From Casp-actino8 sp001510455 (GTDB taxonomy: Bacteria > Actinomycetota > Acidimicrobiia > Acidimicrobiales > Ilumatobacteraceae): a stretch of 64,000 nt of DNA. Each line of letters begins with the position of its first letter. Position 1 is the first letter of the stretch. The translations under genes and the position numbers were made by a program. Under the pieces are notes generated by a model. The model saw only the letters and a program-made list of their open reading frames with translations. It did no database searches and had not been told where the DNA came from. The stretch spans positions 3,444 through 67,443 of the forward strand of contig JAQCIK010000009.1 in NCBI GenBank assembly GCA_027592035.1. Direction: 5' to 3'. Positions 60,350-64,000 of this stretch are shown piece by piece.

Positions 60350-60988
60350 ATGAGCGTGGATTTCGACGACTTCGACGACGACACCGGCTCCTACGACCGC
60401 GGCGGCGACGACCCCATGGGAGATTCGGGGATTCTGCTCCGCCGAGCGATCGACATCATCGCAACGGCACCCAACATGCCGTTGTCCTCCACTCCGCGCA
60501 TCGATCGTGACGAGATCATCGAATTGCTCGAAGGGGCCCTCAGTCGGTTGCCCGACGAGTTGCGCCAGGCGCGATGGATGATGAAGGAACGGGAAGAGTT
60601 CATGCAGCGCGCGTACCGGGAGGCCGACGAGATCATCGATGCGGCCAAGGTTCAGGCCGAGCGTTTCGTGCAGCGAGCCGAGATCGTTCGCGCCGCCGAG
60701 CAGAGGGCACGACAGATCATGGAGGCGGCCGAGGACGATTCGCGCCGGCTCAAACTCGAGACCGAAGACTTCCTCGATCAGCGATTGGCCAGTTTCGAGA
60801 TCCTGCTCGACAAACTCGGTCGCACGGTGGCAACCGGCCGGCGTCGGCTCTCCATCGGCGACCAGCGGGCCGACGACGAGAATCTTCCCGAGATGTACTC
60901 CGACGACACCTACGTGGGTGAGTCGGTCGCCTCCGACCCTGATCCGTCGAGTGCCTTCTTCGATCAGGACAGCACGGCCAACCGCTGA
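60350..60988 (+). CDS. sepIVA: SepIVA-like septum/elongation coiled-coil protein
   Basis: The 212-residue protein is acidic at the N-terminus, then a long coiled coil (about residues 75-165) with MMKEREEFMQRAYREADEII and AERFVQRAEIVRAAEQRARQ. The DivIVA-like composition and the position just ahead of yceD-rpmF-plsX-acpP-rnc-mutM match mycobacterial SepIVA (Rv2927c region), which regulates septation and polar growth. Synteny carries much of this call. ATG 60350 follows coaD by 22 bases. Confidence 0.75.
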   Translation: MSVDFDDFDDDTGSYDRGGDDPMGDSGILLRRAIDIIATAPNMPLSSTPRIDRDEIIELLEGALSRLPDELRQARWMMKEREEFMQRAYREADEIIDAAKVQAERFVQRAEIVRAAEQRARQIMEAAEDDSRRLKLETEDFLDQRLASFEILLDKLGRTVATGRRRLSIGDQRADDENLPEMYSDDTYVGESVASDPDPSSAFFDQDSTANR

Positions 60989-60995
60989 GGCTCGC

Positions 60996-61511
60996 GTGGC
61001 CAGCCCGCTCGTCGTCAACGCCCTCGAACTTCTTCGTCGGCCCGGATCTCACAAGACCCTGACGGTCGGGGTTCCGCCCATCGAGGTCGATCTCGTCGGT
61101 GAGGAACGTCTGGTCCATGGCGCCGAGATCGCGCTCGACCTCGCGTGTGAGAGCACGACCGACGCCGTGGTCGTTTCGGGAATGGTGACGGTTCGGACCC
61201 GAGGTGCGTGTCGGCGGTGTCTGCGGGACGTGGAGGGTGAACTGACGATCGGCGTTCACGAGACCTACCAGGAGACGCGCACCGACCCCGATGCCTTCCC
61301 GATCGAGAACGACCAGATCGATCTTCGACCCATGATCCGGGAATCGGTCCTCCTCGACGTCCCGGGCGCCCCGTTGTGCCGCCCGGACTGTCCTGGGCTC
61401 TGCCCGGTCTGCGGAGCCGATCTGTCGACCGAGTCCTGCTCCTGCGTGGTCGAGACGCTCGACCCTCGCTGGTCGGTGCTCTCCGACCTCCGGGACTCGC
61501 TGCCCGAGTAG
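60996..61511 (+). CDS. yceD: YceD/DUF177 family protein
   Basis: The 171-residue protein has the DUF177 features: SKTLTVGVPP-like KTLTVGVPPIEVDL, a central CRRCLRDVEGEL and a C-terminal cysteine cluster (CRPDCPGLCPVCGADLS) forming a zinc site. DUF177 proteins sit before rpmF in most bacteria and are implicated in 23S rRNA processing or 50S assembly. GTG 60996 is seven bases after the sepIVA stop. Confidence 0.85.
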   Translation: MASPLVVNALELLRRPGSHKTLTVGVPPIEVDLVGEERLVHGAEIALDLACESTTDAVVVSGMVTVRTRGACRRCLRDVEGELTIGVHETYQETRTDPDAFPIENDQIDLRPMIRESVLLDVPGAPLCRPDCPGLCPVCGADLSTESCSCVVETLDPRWSVLSDLRDSLPE

Positions 61512-61564
61512 CCGTTCCCGGTCTCGGTGATGTCGGATCCGGTGGCGGAGCCGCGGGTCACCGC

Positions 61565-61570
61565 TATCCT
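61565..61570 (+). promoter_or_regulatory. Putative -10 TATCCT for rpmF
   Basis: TATCCT is 29 bases before GTG 61600, leaving a short leader with GAGGAG at 61585-61590 as ribosome-binding site. Confidence 0.35.
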
Positions 61571-61599
61571 CGAAGGGCCGTTACGAGGAGACGATCGCT

Positions 61600-61776
61600 G
61601 TGGCAGTTCCCAAGAAGAAGAAGTCGAAGTCGAAGTCCCGCAGCCACCGTGCCGGTGCCTGGAAGTTGGGCTCCCCGTCGCGCAGCCTCTGCCCGCGCTG
61701 TGGATCGGCCAAGTTGCCGCACACGGTGTGCAAGGCCTGTGGCTGGTACAAGAACCGCGTCGCCGTCGAAGTCTGA
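61600..61776 (+). CDS. rpmF: 50S ribosomal protein L32, zinc-ribbon form
   Basis: The 58-residue product reads VAVPKKKKSKSKSRSHRAGA at the start and carries CPRCGSAKLPHTVCKACG near the C-terminus, a complete L32 with the zinc-binding CxxC pairs. GAGGAG lies upstream of GTG 61600. It is between yceD and plsX as in most bacteria. Confidence 0.96.
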   Translation: MAVPKKKKSKSKSRSHRAGAWKLGSPSRSLCPRCGSAKLPHTVCKACGWYKNRVAVEV

Positions 61777-61816
61777 GTCGACGTCCGGTCCTCGGACATC
61801 AGTCATCCCCACGTTC

Positions 61817-62791
61817 ATGTTGCCGATTGCCGTCGATGCTCTCGGAGGCGACCGCGCCCCTGATGAAATTCTGGTCGGTGTTCGCGAGGCGATCGCACTC
61901 GGGATCCCAGTGGTGTTGGTGGGTCCTTCGGACCTCGCTGGCCGGGGAGACATTCCTCTGATCCCAGCGTCCGAGTTCATTGCCATGGACGACGATCCCG
62001 GCAAGTCGGTGCGCACCAAGAAGGACTCCACACTCGTGAGAGCCGCCGAGGCCGTTCGTGACGGCAAGGCGTCGGCCATGATCTCGGCCGGCAACACCGG
62101 TGCGACGATGGCGTCGGCACTCTTGCGCATGGGGCGTATCAAAGGGGTCAGCCGTCCGGCCATTGCCACTCCGATTCCGGTACCCGGTGGAACACCGACG
62201 GTTCTGCTCGATGCCGGGGCGAACGCCGAGGTGCAGGCCGACTGGCTGGTGCAGTTCGCTCAGATGGGCGCGGTGTACGCCCGGCATCGTTACGAGATCG
62301 CGTCACCGCGTGTCGGGCTCCTTTCCATCGGTGAGGAACCGGGCAAAGGTGATTCGCTTCGCAAGGCGGCCTACGACCTCTTGTCGGTCGCGCCGGGTAT
62401 CGACTTCATCGGCAACGTCGAGGGCCGCGACGTGATGTCCGACTCGGTCGATGTCGTCGTGACCGATGGATTCACCGGCAACGTCGTGTTGAAGACACTG
62501 GAAGGTGGAATGAAGACGCTCGTGCGTGCGCTCATGGACGCCTTCGCATCGAAGCCCGAATACAAGGAGCATGCCGACGTCTTGCTGCCAGCTCTGCTAC
62601 CGCTCTACGAGTCGGTCGATCCCGACACCACGGGTGGAGCCGTCCTACTCGGTGTCGACGGTGTCTGCATCATCTCCCACGGATCCTCGTCGGCTCGGGC
62701 CATCGTGAACGGGATCAAGGTCGCAGCCGACATGGTCGAACGCGACATCGTCGGTCAGATCCGCTCCGCCATCGCCGCCTCGTCCAACTAG
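61817..62791 (+). CDS. plsX: Phosphate acyltransferase PlsX
   Basis: PlsX converts acyl-ACP to acyl-phosphate for phospholipid synthesis, and acts with PlsY. The 324-residue protein starts MLPIAVDALGGDRAPDEI, has AMISAGNTGATMASALLRMG, PTVLLDAGANAEV, and VDVVVTDGFTGNVVLKTLEG, the PlsX signature. ATG 61817 is the only suitable start near the canonical IAVDAMGGD beginning. It is followed 27 bases later by acpP. Confidence 0.95.
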   Translation: MLPIAVDALGGDRAPDEILVGVREAIALGIPVVLVGPSDLAGRGDIPLIPASEFIAMDDDPGKSVRTKKDSTLVRAAEAVRDGKASAMISAGNTGATMASALLRMGRIKGVSRPAIATPIPVPGGTPTVLLDAGANAEVQADWLVQFAQMGAVYARHRYEIASPRVGLLSIGEEPGKGDSLRKAAYDLLSVAPGIDFIGNVEGRDVMSDSVDVVVTDGFTGNVVLKTLEGGMKTLVRALMDAFASKPEYKEHADVLLPALLPLYESVDPDTTGGAVLLGVDGVCIISHGSSSARAIVNGIKVAADMVERDIVGQIRSAIAASSN

Positions 62792-62818
62792 GCTCTCGGG
62801 CGTCTCGAAGGAGGGGCC

Positions 62819-63127
62819 ATGCCCGCTGAAACTCACGTCGTACCCGGTCCGCTCGGTCGTGACGAGATCTTCGCCATCGTTCGCGATCAACTCGTCGACA
62901 TTCTCGAGATCGACCCCGAGAACATCTCGGAGGGACAGAGTTTCAAGGACGACCTCGGTGCCGATTCTCTGGCTCTGGTCGAACTCGTCGAGGCACTCGA
63001 AGAAGAGTTGAGCGAGCGCACGGTCGGATTTCGTATCGAGGACGAGGACCTGGCCGATCTGAAGACTGTTCGCGATGCCGTCGACTTCGTGTACGACCAG
63101 GTTCGGGCCCGAGGCGGTGGGGGCTGA
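62819..63127 (+). CDS. acpP: Acyl carrier protein
   Basis: The 102-residue acidic protein has the 4'-phosphopantetheine site DDLGADSLALVELVEALEE, with serine at the DSL motif. It carries acyl chains for fatty acid and phospholipid synthesis. The N-terminus is about 15 residues longer than E. coli AcpP. GGAGG about five bases upstream of ATG 62819 is a strong ribosome-binding site. Confidence 0.95.
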   Translation: MPAETHVVPGPLGRDEIFAIVRDQLVDILEIDPENISEGQSFKDDLGADSLALVELVEALEEELSERTVGFRIEDEDLADLKTVRDAVDFVYDQVRARGGGG

Positions 63128-63162
63128 ACCAGCCGTCGACGTCCGACGGCGTCCACCAGTGG

Positions 63163-63849
63163 ATGTCGGAGCTGTCAGGTCACACGTTCAAGAAGCCCGA
63201 ACTTCTCGATCTGGCGATGGCTCACCGATCGTGGTGCGCCGAGAACGGTGGTGTCCCATCGAACGAACGTCTCGAATTCCTCGGTGACGCCGTTCTCGGG
63301 TGGATCGTCGCCGACTTGGTGACCCGACGACATCCGTCGGCCTCGGAGGGCCAACTGACCGACTTACGCAAGTCGCTGGTGAGTGCTGAGGCGTTGGCCG
63401 ACATGGCGCGAGAGATCGGGCTCGGACGTCACGTGCGACTCGGTGCCGGAGAGCGTGACGCCGGGGGGCACGACAAGACGTCGATACTGGCCGATGCCCT
63501 CGAAGCACTCATCGGTGCCCTGTACCTCGATGCCGGAGTGACACGCACTCGTCGATTCGTTCGTGGTCTGGTGGCGACGCGAGCCAAGGAGGCCTGGCGT
63601 CGCCTCGACCGAGTCGACGCTCGAAGCCGACTCATTCGCGTGTGTGTTCGCGAATTCGGTCGGCCACCCGTGGTGCAGACGACGGCATCCGGACGGGCTC
63701 ACGAGCCCTCTTTCGACGCCAGCGTAGTGGTGGAAGGCGAGACCCTCGGGCGCGCCATCGGCCACTCGAAGAAAGTGGCGATTCAGCGAGCCTCCGAAGC
63801 GGCCCTCGACGTCCTGGTGACGCGCGGGGTCGATGTGACGAGTGCCTGA
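63163..63849 (+). CDS. rnc: Ribonuclease III
   Basis: The 228-residue enzyme has the RNase III signature NERLEFLGDAVLGWIVADL, DKTSILADALEALIGALYLDAG (catalytic Asp and Glu) and a C-terminal double-stranded RNA-binding domain with GHSKKVAIQRASEAAL. It processes rRNA precursors and structured RNA. ATG 63163 is the first clear start after acpP. The stop overlaps the mutM start by eight bases. Confidence 0.95.
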   Translation: MSELSGHTFKKPELLDLAMAHRSWCAENGGVPSNERLEFLGDAVLGWIVADLVTRRHPSASEGQLTDLRKSLVSAEALADMAREIGLGRHVRLGAGERDAGGHDKTSILADALEALIGALYLDAGVTRTRRFVRGLVATRAKEAWRRLDRVDARSRLIRVCVREFGRPPVVQTTASGRAHEPSFDASVVVEGETLGRAIGHSKKVAIQRASEAALDVLVTRGVDVTSA

Positions 63850-64000
63850 GCTTCCGGAAGTCGAGACCGTTCGGCGGGGCCTTTGCGATCACGTCGTCGG
63901 ACGAAGGATCGAAGGAGTCGAACTCGGTCGTCAGCGTGCTTATCGACGAGTCGGGGCCGAACGACTCGTGGCGGGCCTGATCGACCGTACGGTGATCGCA
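63842..64000 (+). CDS. mutM: Formamidopyrimidine-DNA glycosylase (MutM/Fpg), N-terminal fragment
   Basis: Only the first 53 codons are inside; the gene continues beyond the right edge. It starts VPELPEVETVRRGL, with the catalytic Pro2 and Glu3 of Fpg, which excises 8-oxoguanine. GTG 63842 overlaps the rnc stop by eight bases. The rnc-mutM adjacency is the typical actinobacterial order. Confidence 0.92.
   Translation, partial: MPELPEVETVRRGLCDHVVGRRIEGVELGRQRAYRRVGAERLVAGLIDRTVIA

Overview
The window is a gene-dense, GC-rich piece of an actinobacterial chromosome (about 65 protein genes, no intergenic gap above about 160 bases, no rRNA, tRNA, CRISPR array, insertion sequence or prophage seen). 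Gene content points to Actinomycetota outside the classical mycobacteria, most likely Acidimicrobiia. The indicators are a fused 2-oxoglutarate dehydrogenase E1/E2 protein (Kgd/OdhA type), the NucS mismatch endonuclease, F420-type luciferase-like oxidoreductases, GTP-dependent PEP carboxykinase, SepIVA, a UvrD2-like helicase with an HRDC tail, and the blocks rpmB-fakA-recG, rsmD-coaD and sepIVA-yceD-rpmF-plsX-acpP-rnc-mutM. The taxonomic call is inference from gene families; no marker was aligned.

Layout. 1-9.4 kb: the start of a wax ester/DGAT acyltransferase, a metzincin-like lipoprotein, then a long minus-strand run (acyl-CoA synthetase, SDR, acyl-CoA dehydrogenase, LapA-like membrane protein, alpha/beta hydrolase, PAP2 phosphatase, DsbA-like protein) facing a plus-strand acyl-CoA dehydrogenase and TetR regulator. 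9.4-12.2 kb: a metal (Zn/Mn type) ABC importer. 12.2-22.5 kb: an S51-peptidase/CysRS-tail fusion, hydrolase, LarE, F420-type oxidoreductase, serine hydrolase, and a minus-strand run of FAD reductase, nitronate monooxygenase, M20 peptidase and MFS exporter. 22.6-34.7 kb: SDR plus MaoC-type hydratase, NucS, UbiB-like kinase, a PEP-utilising swivel-domain protein, an unusual membrane protein with a duplicated His/Cys domain, a CysQ-like phosphatase, EttA, a PuuD-like membrane protein and a cupredoxin lipoprotein. 34.8-53.4 kb: Kgd, HAD hydrolase, a NYN nuclease-S1-lysine-rich-tail protein with ExoIII, thioesterase, UvrD2-like helicase, PH-domain protein, galactokinase, a second LLM oxidoreductase, hydrolase, alpha-methylacyl-CoA racemase, PIG-L deacetylase, histidine phosphatase, lipoprotein, PEP carboxykinase, a cold-shock-like protein and L28. 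53.6-64 kb: conserved housekeeping genes ending in the start of mutM.

How the parts work together. The FadD-like ligase, two acyl-CoA dehydrogenases, two Hsd4-type SDRs, MaoC hydratase and alpha-methylacyl-CoA racemase form a tool set for beta-oxidation of branched or sterol-side-chain-like acyl-CoAs, in three separate loci. PEP carboxykinase and Kgd connect the resulting C2 units to gluconeogenesis and the TCA cycle.

A striking architectural feature is that many genes at the head of transcription units carry a TANNNT (or CAGACT) hexamer ending 6-9 bases before the start codon and have no Shine-Dalgarno sequence. This is the signature of leaderless transcripts, and I used it to choose several starts. 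The most unusual items are a 58-bp palindrome present twice between convergent genes, the duplicated HxH...HPCGPF protein at 28.5-30.5 kb, the NYN-S1-tail fusion at 39.2-40.4 kb and the S51-CysRS-tail fusion at 12.3-13.6 kb.
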